Below are positions 1-7,708 of a DNA stretch of 9,965 nucleotides, in pieces (positions within the stretch are counted from its first letter, which is position 1; each line of letters begins with the position of its first letter). The stretch is from contig JAIDJS010000235.1 in assembly GCA_029052085.1 (NCBI GenBank), forward strand, positions 1 through 9,965, written 5' to 3'. Origin of the DNA: Eubacterium sp. Lineage in GTDB: Bacteria > Bacillota > Clostridia > Oscillospirales > Acutalibacteraceae. The translations under genes were made by a program, and so were the position numbers. Under the pieces are notes generated by a model. It ran no database searches. It saw only the letters and a list, made by a program, of their open reading frames with translations, and had not been told where the DNA came from.

Positions 1-1
1 C

Positions 2-625
2 AGTGAAGTCGGCTTGCTGTCGGGCTTGATTTACTGCACAAAATGCGGTGAAAAGATGTTTTCCAAAAAGCATAAGGCAACGAGCGATAATTTTAGCTAT
101 ATTTGTTCAAGCAAGCTGAAGGGCAACAACGCACTTTGCGATTGCCTAAATCTCACAGGGCAGCAGACCGACGATTTGGTGGTTGACTATATAAAAGGTG
201 AATTGGACAATTTCGACACCTTTACTTCTGCTCTTGAAAATCTGAAAACAGAATACGAAAAAGAGCAGAATGACGATAAAGCAGACAAAATAAAAAAGGA
301 TATTGAAAACACGAAAAATGAAATCAATATCCTTGTAAACCGCCTGACCGATACAACCTTAAGTCAGGTATCTATAAATGCAATTGATAAAAAAATAGTG
401 GAACAAACCAAATATTTACACACTCTTGAAAGCGAACTTGCAGAGCAAAATCAAACAGATAACAACATTGATTTTGATGCTGACGCACTGATTGAAAGTG
501 TTAAGTCTTTTAAGAATTTATTTGATGATTTATCTATTTATGATAAACGACAGATTATAAGACTGCTCATTCAGAAAATTGAGTGGGACGGAGCGAATTT
601 ACATATTTTTATGTACGGTGAATAA
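2..625 (+). CDS. Large serine recombinase (TndX/TnpX-like), C-terminal part, 5' end outside window
   Basis: This is the C-terminal part of a large serine recombinase, the enzyme that cuts and rejoins DNA to move an integrative element. The frame is open through the left edge, so the N-terminal catalytic resolvase domain and the true start are missing. The visible part opens with the LLSGLIYC motif that begins the recombinase zinc ribbon. Counting from base 14, likely zinc ligands are Cys8 and Cys11 (CxxC), Cys31, and Cys42 or Cys44. A Lys/Glu-rich coiled-coil segment follows (about residues 75-150), as in this family. The end, with DKRQIIRLLIQKIEWDG, is the usual family C-terminus and the stop codon looks natural. 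The gene points toward the nearby element end, a common arrangement in Tn5397-type elements. Family assignment is firm; the exact subfamily and host element are inference. Confidence 0.9.
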   Translation, partial: SEVGLLSGLIYCTKCGEKMFSKKHKATSDNFSYICSSKLKGNNALCDCLNLTGQQTDDLVVDYIKGELDNFDTFTSALENLKTEYEKEQNDDKADKIKKDIENTKNEINILVNRLTDTTLSQVSINAIDKKIVEQTKYLHTLESELAEQNQTDNNIDFDADALIESVKSFKNLFDDLSIYDKRQIIRLLIQKIEWDGANLHIFMYGE

Positions 626-681
626 AGCCATTTCAGCCGTTTATTCATCGAAAAGCACCCAAAAGTTGCCGCAATGTTGGT
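626..681. other. Probable element right end / attachment junction within feoB
   Basis: Directly after the recombinase stop there are about 55 bases with no recognisable gene. The sequence then becomes recognisable feoB coding sequence, from roughly GGVFPLLIAI (679 onward). In clostridial FeoB proteins this place carries a conserved stretch like CNGRFP-LIAI, so the join falls at that motif. The feoB frame runs back to a stop at 619-621, and residues before about 679 do not resemble FeoB. The crossover dinucleotide cannot be fixed without the left end of the element. An assembly chimera is the alternative, but a natural recombinase 3' end so close to the join favours a real integration. Confidence 0.55.
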
Positions 682-1386
682 GGCGTATTTCCTTTGCTAA
701 TCGCAATAACAGCTATGTTTTTTACGGGAAACAGTTTGCTTTCAGCTTTGGTGTTACTTGGCTTCATTGCTTCATCTATGGCAGCAACCATGTTATCCTC
801 GTTTACTTTAACGAAAACGGTTTTGAAAGGGGATGCCTCCTCCTTTGTGCTGGAGCTGCCTCCATACAGAAAGCCGCAGTTCTTTAAAATAATATGGCAG
901 ACGGTAAAGGAAAAGGTCTTTTTTGTTCTGCTGCGTGCTGTGGCTGTTGCTGCCCCTGCAGGGCTTATAATATGGGTGCTTGCAAATATAAAGGTCGGCA
1001 ATGCAATGCTTCTTAATGTTATTGCTGATTGTTTGAATCCGCTCGGCAGATTTATGGGGCTTGATGGTGTTATTCTTTTAGCGTTTATTCTTGGATTTCC
1101 TGCCAATGAAATTGTAATTCCGATTATTCTGATGACATATCTTTCAACAGGGGAACTGAGCGATTATTCGTCCCTTGAAAGTCTTAAATCCATTCTTGTC
1201 GATAACGGTTGGACTGCAACAACTGCAATATGTACCTGTGTTTTCTCTATGTTTCATTTCCCTTGCTCAACAACTCTGCTTACCATATGGAAAGAAACAA
1301 AAAGCGTTAAATGGACCGCGATGTCTGTTGCAGTGCCTTTGATACTCGGATTTATTGTCTGTGTTTTAATTAATATGATATTTTAA
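679..1386 (+). pseudogene. feoB: feoB 3' fragment (ferrous iron transport protein B), split by mobile element
   Basis: FeoB is the inner-membrane Fe2+ transporter with an N-terminal GTPase domain and a membrane domain. Only about the last 235 residues are present, against roughly 600-750 for a full protein. Visible family marks are the TVLKGDASSFVLELPPYRKP stretch (Gate-domain joint), the AVAAPAGLIIWVLANI helix, GLDGVILLAFILGFPANEIV, and the end region FHFPCSTTLLTIWKET followed by a final hydrophobic helix. These fit the Clostridia-type FeoB. The GTPase domain and first half of the membrane domain are absent, and I see no ribosome binding site near the in-frame TTG at 694, so this piece should not make a working transporter. 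Excision of the upstream element might restore the gene. Coding sequence from 679 to the TAA is intact, so the break looks recent. Confidence 0.85.
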
Positions 1387-1392
1387 AAAAAT

Positions 1393-1421
1393 AAAGCCGC
1401 TGGGATAAAACCAACGGCTTT
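1393..1421 (-). terminator. Hairpin terminator between convergent feoB and glycosyltransferase genes
   Basis: Arms AAAGCCGCTGG (1393-1403) and CCAACGGCTTT (1411-1421) pair over 11 positions with one mismatch around a 7-base loop. Read on the minus strand the hairpin is followed by TTTATTTTTTT, a classical Rho-independent terminator for the minus-strand gene that ends at 1428. On the plus strand the following T-run is weaker (TTTAAACTATTATTTT), but the same hairpin could also stop feoB transcription. Confidence 0.8.
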
Positions 1422-1427
1422 AAACTA

Positions 1428-4400
1428 TTATTTTGTCGGTTGTATAACAGTATCTATAATGGTTTGGCAGGAATTGCCGTTTTCGTAGGTTAAATATCTG
1501 TTTCTGAATGCAGATATTTTTTCACTGTATTTCTTCATTTCCTCATCTATGTTGAGGATTGCGTTAATAACCTCATCCGTGTTGAATACAAGCGGACCGG
1601 GAGCCTCTTCCTCAATATCAACATACATGCCTCTGAGATTATCGCGGTAATCCTCCAGATCAAATGTGAAAAACAGCATAGGCTTATCAAGCAAAGCATA
1701 GTCAAACATAACAGATGAATAATCTGTAATAAGCATATCTGAAATCAGATACAAATCCTCAACGGTTCTGTAAGAACGCAAATTAAACACAAATTTGTTG
1801 TCTGCAGTAAAGTAGTCGCTCTGACCACAAAAATAATGAAGCCTTATAAGAACAACATATTCATCACCAAGGCGCTCTCTCATTTTATCAAGATCAAGCT
1901 GCATATCAAATTTGTTGCGTATTCTCCAGGTAGGCGTATACAGGATTACTTTTTTATCTAATGGTATGCCTAAATTCTTTTTTATATCTTCAATATAAGA
2001 TTCAGAGGTTTTGAAGAAAATATCTGTTCTCGGATAACCTGTTCTGAGTATTTCTTTTTCAAATTTATATATCGGCACAGACTTTTCTTCCATAAATTTT
2101 CCCTGAACAACAAGATAATCCCAACGGTCAATTTTTTTAGCAAAATTGACTTGTTCCTGCTTTGTTGTAAGCTCTCCCGGAACATCATAGCCGAGTGTTT
2201 TAAGCGGCGTTCCGTGCATTGTCTGAATTACAATTTGTCTGTTTCGCTTAACATATGCCTCTTCAAAGTTAACATTGTTTACCAAATGTTTGGCAGTAGC
2301 AAGATATTTGAAATATTCCTGAGAACCCTTTCGAACTCTTATGCCCTTGCCTTTAATCGGCATTCTGGCATCTTTAAGCGACCATACACATTTATATTCA
2401 GGATAGTTTTTGTCAATGTATTCATAAAGATGCTGCGGATTACAGCTGTATTTACTGCCCCACATAGACTCAAAAACAATACATTTTTCATCAATCTTTT
2501 TGGTACGGTATTTCGGATAATTCTTTGCAGTAAGAGCCTTTCTTTTGTTTGCCGTGTTTTCGCTTTCTTTCCAGAGCTGTGAGATTTTCATTCTTATGCT
2601 GCAGTTCACACCTCTGTAGCAGTTAAGCTCAAGCGTTTCAAATTTAACAATTCTTTTATAGTATTTAGAACTGTAAATAATGTGGCTTTCAATCTCGCCG
2701 TCTTTATTTTCATATGCAATATAAAGATCACGGGTGCTTGCATAAAGATTTTTTGTGATTTTATTGTTGTTGAAATTAATTAAAAATGCACAGTGAAGTC
2801 GGCCGTTCTTTATAATACATCTTGATTTAGCAAAAACAACTCGTTCTCCGGCAACATTATCATTAACATATAAAACAGCTTTTTTCGCTTTTGAAAGTTC
2901 ATTTTTACTGCAGGGGGCTACAGTATCCATAAAGATAAAGTTCTGAAGCTTATACATATTCCTTAGGGAAGTAACGCTGTTATTTACAGTAAAACGAAGC
3001 TGATGGTTTTTGTTTGTCATAAAAATAGCGGACGGATAGCTGTTATTTTTAATGATAACCCGTTTGCTTCTGTAAAGAAGAACACTTTCATTATCCTCTG
3101 AATCTTTAATGAAAAGAGAATAGGTTATGCCTCGCTTAATATAATCGCAATTAGCAGTAAACATTTTGCCGTCTTTTGTGCTGAATTCAATTGTTTCATC
3201 CTCAGCATTGACAGCATAAATGCTTTTAGCTTCGTTTTCAAGCGTTACGGATATTTTGTTGTCTGCAATATTAACCTTGCTTGCAAAATTCTTTTCATTG
3301 TTGATATAAAGTCTGAGCTCCTTTACATCATCATACATAACCCGTATATGTTTGTTTCCCAAAACGATAGCACTGTTCGGAGAAACCTTGCTCCAGCAGC
3401 CCAGTCTTACTTTTCCGCTGCGAACTCTGTTTTCATAGCAGACAAGAACTCTGTTGTAGCCCTTGTTGTTTTCGTTTATATCAAATTTGTTCAGATCAAT
3501 GCTGAATTTAAAGCCTGTCCCGTCATAGTTGTAGTTGGAGTCTGTGTTGGTTGAGGTGTCAAATAATGTACCCTTTTGTTCGGTTAACCCTTTGTTTTCA
3601 ACCGGTGTTATATCAAGCGGTGTTAAATGGTTAGTAACTTCATTTTCAAGATATACTGTTATATTCTGCTGAGAGAAATCTTCAATATTAACACTGCTTT
3701 TATAAAGATAGGCAGTAATTTCAAGCTTGTCTTTTTCCAATGTAATATCGGTAATATTTTTTTTCGGCTCATATATTGCAAGTTCGTTTGTAGCATCCCT
3801 GCTTTCAATTGTAAAAAATTCATCGGGAAGCGTTGCAATAAATCTGCCGTCTTTTTCTTCGATTTTTGCGTTATAATAATCTTTTTTCTGATACTCTATT
3901 AACTTAATGAGCTTTTCAATTTCATATGCTCTTGCATATGCGTATTTCTGCTGATTGATTAACGGAAGCATTGAAAAAACAGCTTCGTCAATGTATTCAT
4001 CAATATATTCGTTAACAATATCAAGTGTTTTTTTGAATGTTTCTTCAGGCAGCGTTGTGCAGTTATTAATGTAAATTATCAAATCAATCTGCAAAAGCTT
4101 AATTTGCCATTGTATTCTGTATTTTTCTTCAATATTGTTTTCTTCAATGAATTTGTTAACCATCTTCAAAACGCTGAGTCTGTCATAAAGATTGGTAAAA
4201 TCATCCGTAGTTTGTGTGATGGATTTTGTTGCACCGTCACGTACTCGCCAGTAATAATATGCGCTTTCAACAACAGAAACATTGTTTGCTTTGAAATGCA
4301 TCGGAATGGTAACCGGAATATCCTCGTATAAAATATTTTCAGGAAAAGCAAAATGGTTTTCTTCATAAAATGAACGCAGAATAAGCTTGTTCCATGAGGT

Positions 4401-4877
4401 TGTGTCATAAAAAAGATTGGTGTTTTTTGTAATATGCGTATTAGCATCAATGTCGGCAAATGCAATTTTATGAAGACTTGAAGCCCATGCCTTTCTTGAA
4501 TTGCATCTTACAACATTGCATATCGTTAAATCACTTTGATTTTTTTCAGCTGCGTTGAACATTTTTTCATATAAATCTTCAGAAATTTTATCATCTGAAT
4601 CCATGAAAATAATATATTTGCTGTCTGAATGTGCAACACCATAGTTTCTGGCACAGCCGAGTCCGTTGTTTTCTTTATATAAATAATGAAAATTCGGGTG
4701 TTTTTCTGCATATGCCTTTGCGATTTCTCCGCTTGAATCTGTTGAACCATCATCAACCATAATGACCTCAAAATCCTGTTTGGTTTGACATACGATTGAG
4801 TCAAGGCATTCTGCCAAATATTCCTCAACATTGTAAATCGGAACGATTACACTTATATCTGCAACTTTTTTGGACAT
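1428..4877 (-). CDS. Bifunctional GT2 glycosyltransferase / CDP-glycerol glycerophosphotransferase
   Basis: The 1149-residue protein probably builds a glycosylated glycerol-phosphate polymer (teichoic acid or capsule) at the cytoplasmic face of the membrane. Residues 1-230 are a GT-A fold GT2 domain: ISVIVPIYN at 8-16, VDDGSTD at 41-47, the metal-binding DSDD at 93-96 and the YED motif at 184-186. Residues about 340-790 are a beta-rich linker that I cannot assign. Residues about 795-1145 are a TagF/TarF-like transferase domain: FESMWG near 800, MHGTPLK with His888, PTWR at 982-985, RLHYF with His1014, and TDYSSVMFDY with Asp1052. His888 and His1014 match the two histidines known to be needed in TagF. 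No signal peptide or transmembrane helix is evident. ATG at 4877 has an AAGGAG site 11 bases upstream. It is a single-gene unit, with feoB converging on it and a symporter diverging from it. The acceptor and sugar cannot be inferred. Confidence 0.9.
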   Translation of the reverse strand: MSKKVADISVIVPIYNVEEYLAECLDSIVCQTKQDFEVIMVDDGSTDSSGEIAKAYAEKHPNFHYLYKENNGLGCARNYGVAHSDSKYIIFMDSDDKISEDLYEKMFNAAEKNQSDLTICNVVRCNSRKAWASSLHKIAFADIDANTHITKNTNLFYDTTSWNKLILRSFYEENHFAFPENILYEDIPVTIPMHFKANNVSVVESAYYYWRVRDGATKSITQTTDDFTNLYDRLSVLKMVNKFIEENNIEEKYRIQWQIKLLQIDLIIYINNCTTLPEETFKKTLDIVNEYIDEYIDEAVFSMLPLINQQKYAYARAYEIEKLIKLIEYQKKDYYNAKIEEKDGRFIATLPDEFFTIESRDATNELAIYEPKKNITDITLEKDKLEITAYLYKSSVNIEDFSQQNITVYLENEVTNHLTPLDITPVENKGLTEQKGTLFDTSTNTDSNYNYDGTGFKFSIDLNKFDINENNKGYNRVLVCYENRVRSGKVRLGCWSKVSPNSAIVLGNKHIRVMYDDVKELRLYINNEKNFASKVNIADNKISVTLENEAKSIYAVNAEDETIEFSTKDGKMFTANCDYIKRGITYSLFIKDSEDNESVLLYRSKRVIIKNNSYPSAIFMTNKNHQLRFTVNNSVTSLRNMYKLQNFIFMDTVAPCSKNELSKAKKAVLYVNDNVAGERVVFAKSRCIIKNGRLHCAFLINFNNNKITKNLYASTRDLYIAYENKDGEIESHIIYSSKYYKRIVKFETLELNCYRGVNCSIRMKISQLWKESENTANKRKALTAKNYPKYRTKKIDEKCIVFESMWGSKYSCNPQHLYEYIDKNYPEYKCVWSLKDARMPIKGKGIRVRKGSQEYFKYLATAKHLVNNVNFEEAYVKRNRQIVIQTMHGTPLKTLGYDVPGELTTKQEQVNFAKKIDRWDYLVVQGKFMEEKSVPIYKFEKEILRTGYPRTDIFFKTSESYIEDIKKNLGIPLDKKVILYTPTWRIRNKFDMQLDLDKMRERLGDEYVVLIRLHYFCGQSDYFTADNKFVFNLRSYRTVEDLYLISDMLITDYSSVMFDYALLDKPMLFFTFDLEDYRDNLRGMYVDIEEEAPGPLVFNTDEVINAILNIDEEMKKYSEKISAFRNRYLTYENGNSCQTIIDTVIQPTK

Positions 4878-4888
4878 CAGTAATTTTA

Positions 4889-4894
4889 CTCCTT
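4889..4894 (-). promoter_or_regulatory. Ribosome binding site AAGGAG of the glycosyltransferase gene
   Basis: On the minus strand AAGGAG lies 11 bases before the ATG at 4877. It supports this start, which also places the first GT2 beta-strand motif (ISVIVPIYN) at residue 8, as expected for the family. Confidence 0.7.
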
Positions 4895-4934
4895 AATTAT
4901 ACTAAGAATTCTATATTATAATTAATATTTTTAA

Positions 4935-4963
4935 ATTATATCATAGATGCCAATTTTTGTAAA
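4935..4963 (-). promoter_or_regulatory. Sigma-A type promoter for the glycosyltransferase gene
   Basis: On the minus strand a TTTACA -35 box (4958-4963) and a perfect TATAAT -10 box (4935-4940) are separated by exactly 17 bases. Transcription would begin near 4928, leaving a leader of about 50 bases. Two further TATAAT copies nearer the gene (4915-4920 and 4896-4901) lack a good -35 at the right distance. The region is very AT-rich, so chance matches are a risk. Confidence 0.6.
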
Positions 4964-4966
4964 GGT

Positions 4967-4978
4967 ACATCTAGATGT
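4967..4978. promoter_or_regulatory. Perfect 12-bp palindrome ACATCTAGATGT, candidate operator
   Basis: ACATCTAGATGT is its own reverse complement. It sits directly upstream of the -35 box of the minus-strand promoter and between the two divergent promoters, a position where a transcription factor could act. No second copy was noticed in the window, and a regulator gene is not visible. Confidence 0.35.
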
Positions 4979-5022
4979 CTTGCGTATAATATAAGGCGTC
5001 GCTTTTTCATTTTACAAAATTG

Positions 5023-5051
5023 TTGATTTTGTTCAAATTAAAGTGTATACT
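5023..5051 (+). promoter_or_regulatory. Candidate promoter of the symporter-hydrolase operon
   Basis: TTGATT (5023-5028) and TATACT (5046-5051) have a 17-base spacer and face the symporter gene. A perfect TATAAT at 5057-5062 lies just downstream but has no good -35 at 16-18 bases, so it is a second choice. Either way the leader is about 65-75 bases long. Confidence 0.45.
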
Positions 5052-5062
5052 TGAATTATAAT

Positions 5063-5080
5063 CAGTTGAAGCTTTGACTG
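5063..5080. promoter_or_regulatory. 18-bp imperfect palindrome, candidate operator of the symporter operon
   Basis: CAGTTGAAGCTTTGACTG pairs with its own reverse complement at 7 of 9 half-site positions, with a central AAGCTT. It lies just downstream of the predicted -10 boxes, where a repressor would block transcription. Size and symmetry resemble operators of sugar-responsive repressors such as the LacI family, but no regulator gene is in the window, so this is inference from position and shape. Confidence 0.35.
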
Positions 5081-5132
5081 AAATAATGTATGGGGTTAAA
5101 AATTTATCGGAAAGAAAGGCTGTTTGATTGAA

Positions 5133-6590
5133 ATGCAAAATTATATTACGAAAAGTGAAAAAATCAATTACTGTGTCGGGCTTTCGGGGCAGAATCTTGT
5201 TTATTCTCTTATAGGTGCATCATTTTTTACATATTTTATGACGGATATAGCACTTTTTCCTGCTATCATAGTTTCTGCACTTCTGATTATTATGAAGGTA
5301 TGGGATGGCATTAATGATCCTGTTGTAGGTTCATTTATTGATAAGCATACCTTTAAAAACGGTGAAAAAATGCGGCCGTTTTTAAGATACACTCCGCTTC
5401 CCGTCGGCATATTTTCCGTTCTCCTTTTTCTTGTGTTTTCAACGGAAGAGGATTTGCTCTGGCTTCGGGTGGCATATTTTGTAATTATGTATATTTGCTG
5501 GGACCTTGCTTACACGGTTCAGGATGTTTCAATCTGGGGAATAACGGCAATGGTTACGCCGAATGCAGATGAAAGAGATAAGTTTGTTCAGTGGGCAAGA
5601 ACAATCGGATCGGTTGTTTACGCTGTTTTCAGTACGATGATTCCTATGGCACTTGAAATGGTTGTTAATGCAACGGGGCAGTCATGGCAGTTTGTAACGC
5701 TTGTTTTTGCTGTTATCTTCGGACTTGGCGGTGCAATGATTTCCAAAAGAGCGGATAAAACAAATGAAAGAGTAAGAGTTATTCAGGAAACGAAGCAGGC
5801 AAGCCTTGCAGAAAGCTTTTCGCTTCTTTTTAAAAACAGAATTTTAATGCTTGTTACTTTGGCAAATCTTATCGGCGCTCTTGGATTTGGTATAAATCTT
5901 GTAACCTATTTCTTTAAATATGAAATCCCAACCAGTTTCCTTGGTAATGGTATAATCGGGGCACTTGGTCTTTCAACCCTGTATTATGTTATAACGGGTG
6001 CGCCTGCCTTTATCGGTATGGTGTTTGCCGATAAAATGAAAAAGTTTTTCAAAAACAGCTATATTAATGTTCTTATATTTATGCAGCTGTTTAACTGCGC
6101 TTTAAGAGTGGTTGCATTTTTTGTAGGCTTTGAGGGTAAGAAGCTGTGGATATCTATGATTATTATGGGTATTGCATCTATACCTACAGGCGCAAACAGT
6201 ATTGCCCAGACCTCTCTGTTCTGTGACAGTATTGATTATATGGAATGGAAAACAGGCAAAAGAACGGAGGGAATTACATTTTCCATGCAAACCTCGTTTA
6301 CAAAGATTGCAAGCGGTATCACTGCCGGTCTTGCAACACTTGCACTTTCCCTTCTTAAATATAATGCAATTGATAATGCCGAGGTTTATATCGGCACGCA
6401 GTCAGCCGCCTTCGATAAATGGATATGGCCGCTTGTTGTGCTTACCCCTGCTGTTGCAAGTATTCTTTATATCATTCCGCTTCTGTTTGTAAGATACGGT
6501 CCCAAGGAAAGAGCAAGGGTTTCTGCTGAGCTTCTTGAAAGAAGAAAGCAGGCAGAACAGGAAGGTATAACAGAAAGAGCAGAGGGATAA
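5133..6590 (+). CDS. GPH-family sugar:cation symporter (MFS transporter)
   Basis: This is a glycoside-pentoside-hexuronide:cation symporter of the inner membrane, a family that takes up sugars or glycosides with Na+ or H+. The protein has about 12 hydrophobic segments over 485 residues, normal for the family. The N-terminal signature WDGINDPVVGSFID holds Asp58, Asp62 and Gly66 (numbered from ATG 5133) and is followed by KMRPFLRY, matching the family pattern GKxRPW. The late family motif is present as CDSIDYMEWKTGKRTEGI. The start is uncertain: ATG 5133 gives MQNYITKSEKI, close to family N-termini, and a weak AAAGG lies 13 bases upstream; a TTG at 5124 in the same frame would add three residues. 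The next gene overlaps its stop, so the two are co-transcribed. The substrate is not deducible, though a hydrolase partner suggests an esterified or conjugated sugar. Confidence 0.9.
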   Translation: MQNYITKSEKINYCVGLSGQNLVYSLIGASFFTYFMTDIALFPAIIVSALLIIMKVWDGINDPVVGSFIDKHTFKNGEKMRPFLRYTPLPVGIFSVLLFLVFSTEEDLLWLRVAYFVIMYICWDLAYTVQDVSIWGITAMVTPNADERDKFVQWARTIGSVVYAVFSTMIPMALEMVVNATGQSWQFVTLVFAVIFGLGGAMISKRADKTNERVRVIQETKQASLAESFSLLFKNRILMLVTLANLIGALGFGINLVTYFFKYEIPTSFLGNGIIGALGLSTLYYVITGAPAFIGMVFADKMKKFFKNSYINVLIFMQLFNCALRVVAFFVGFEGKKLWISMIIMGIASIPTGANSIAQTSLFCDSIDYMEWKTGKRTEGITFSMQTSFTKIASGITAGLATLALSLLKYNAIDNAEVYIGTQSAAFDKWIWPLVVLTPAVASILYIIPLLFVRYGPKERARVSAELLERRKQAEQEGITERAEG

Positions 6591-7630
6591 TGATGAGGTA
6601 TTATTTAACGGTTAGCGGAAGCATAATTCCGGGATTGGAAAAATATATTGTTCGGAAGAATGAAACGGAAGATGTATTTTTGATTTCCTTTGATGATAAG
6701 GATATGGATGATGTTGTTAATGTTTCTGATGATTTGATATTTATTGATGAAAATAAGAAGTATTATCGGATTGAAGATAAAAAGGTTGTACCTACGGATG
6801 ATAAATTTAAATGGTCTCCGAAAACATGGTATAAGGTATTCTGCCGGATTTATAAAAAACTGCACAAGGAAGAAGGCAAAGTTCAAAACAGGCTCAGTCA
6901 TTATAATAAAACTGCAGTGATAAGGCAGGGTATTGATTTAGGCGTTTATAAGTCCTGCAGCTTTGTTGATAAAGAGAACCGTATTACATATTCATTCCGT
7001 TTCAAAAGGTGCAGAGGTAACGAGAAACAACCTTTGGTCATTTTTTTCTGCGGTGCCGGCTCAGTAGGTCTGGATAATTTCAAGCCGTTTTTTGAAAGCA
7101 TACCTATGCTTGGCAAACTGAATAAACACAATTGCAATATATTGATACCTCAGCCATTAACAAGTATTAATTACAATAAGAGCTATGAGGATTTTAATTC
7201 TAAGTTTGATTCCTATATTGCTTCCGTCAATCGTCTGGTAAGTATGCTGATTGATAAGGAAAATATTGATACAAACAGAATTTATGCCTTTGGTACCTCG
7301 CTTGGCGGTTGCTGTACGTGGCGCCTTGTGTATAACTATCCCGAATTATGCGCCTGTGCGGTTCCTGTTGTCGGCAGATTTGATTTGAAAATTGAAAACT
7401 CACCATACACTGATTTTGAAAGAATTGCCCGCCTGCCTATGTGGGTTGCCCATTCCTCTGATGATAAAATGGTTGGTGTTGAATTTGATGATTTTGCCGT
7501 GAAAAAGCTGAAAGCGCTTGGTGCAGATGTCAAATATACACGTTGGGATAAATACGGACATGGTATGGCGGGGCGGTTTTATCATAAAGAAGACTGGTGC
7601 CGTTGGATGTTCAGTCAAAGTAAAAAATAA
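6590..7630 (+). CDS. Alpha/beta hydrolase (PHB depolymerase/esterase-like)
   Basis: This 346-residue protein has an alpha/beta hydrolase fold in its last 200 residues, of the type seen in PHB-depolymerase-like and sugar esterases. The nucleophile elbow is GTSLGG with Ser237. The acid is Asp292 in HSSDDKMV, aligned to the family pattern HGxxDxxV, and the base is His324 in YGHGM, so the triad is complete. The oxyanion-loop motif, usually HGAG, reads CGAG (Cys154). Residues 1-125 have no recognised domain; they are rich in Asp and Lys and may be a substrate-binding or accessory module. No signal peptide is seen, so it should be cytoplasmic. The ATG at 6590 overlaps the symporter TAA by one base; ATG 6593, with GAGGG six bases upstream, is equally possible. 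Coupling to the symporter suggests ester removal from an imported glycoside, which is inference. Confidence 0.85.
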   Translation: MMRYYLTVSGSIIPGLEKYIVRKNETEDVFLISFDDKDMDDVVNVSDDLIFIDENKKYYRIEDKKVVPTDDKFKWSPKTWYKVFCRIYKKLHKEEGKVQNRLSHYNKTAVIRQGIDLGVYKSCSFVDKENRITYSFRFKRCRGNEKQPLVIFFCGAGSVGLDNFKPFFESIPMLGKLNKHNCNILIPQPLTSINYNKSYEDFNSKFDSYIASVNRLVSMLIDKENIDTNRIYAFGTSLGGCCTWRLVYNYPELCACAVPVVGRFDLKIENSPYTDFERIARLPMWVAHSSDDKMVGVEFDDFAVKKLKALGADVKYTRWDKYGHGMAGRFYHKEDWCRWMFSQSKK

Positions 7631-7644
7631 ATGAATAAAAATAG

Positions 7645-7677
7645 TGCGTGACCTGCAAAAGCAGACCACGCATTTTT
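7645..7677 (+). terminator. Rho-independent terminator of the symporter-hydrolase operon, probably bidirectional
   Basis: Outer arms TGCGTG (7645-7650) and CACGCA (7667-7672), inner arms CTGC (7653-7656) and GCAG (7661-7664), an AC/AC internal loop and an AAAA tip make one hairpin. It is followed by TTTTT at 7673-7677 and a T-rich stretch. On the minus strand the hairpin is followed by CTATTTTTATT, so it can also end the convergent phosphatase gene. Confidence 0.85.
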
Positions 7678-7708
7678 GTTTATTATTTTTGTTGAATGAA
7701 AAGGTATT

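Noticed and set aside
579..887. Plus-strand open frame of 102 residues spanning the recombinase end and feoB start
   Set aside because: It is a different frame from both recognised proteins, has no ribosome binding site, and its translation resembles no family.
645..1106. Open frame of 153 residues on the minus strand opposite feoB
   Set aside because: It lies antisense to clearly recognisable FeoB sequence, and its translation is low-complexity without family marks.
2791..2803. The 13 bases opening the window (CAGTGAAGTCGGC) recur exactly at 2791-2803, a possible direct repeat or attachment site
   Set aside because: The second copy lies inside the coding sequence of the glycosyltransferase gene, the match does not extend further, and no element boundary is visible there. 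Best explained as chance.
4985..4990. Perfect TATAAT on the plus strand at 4985-4990 as an extra promoter
   Set aside because: No acceptable -35 box lies 16-18 bases upstream, and it is more than 130 bases from the next gene in AT-rich DNA.
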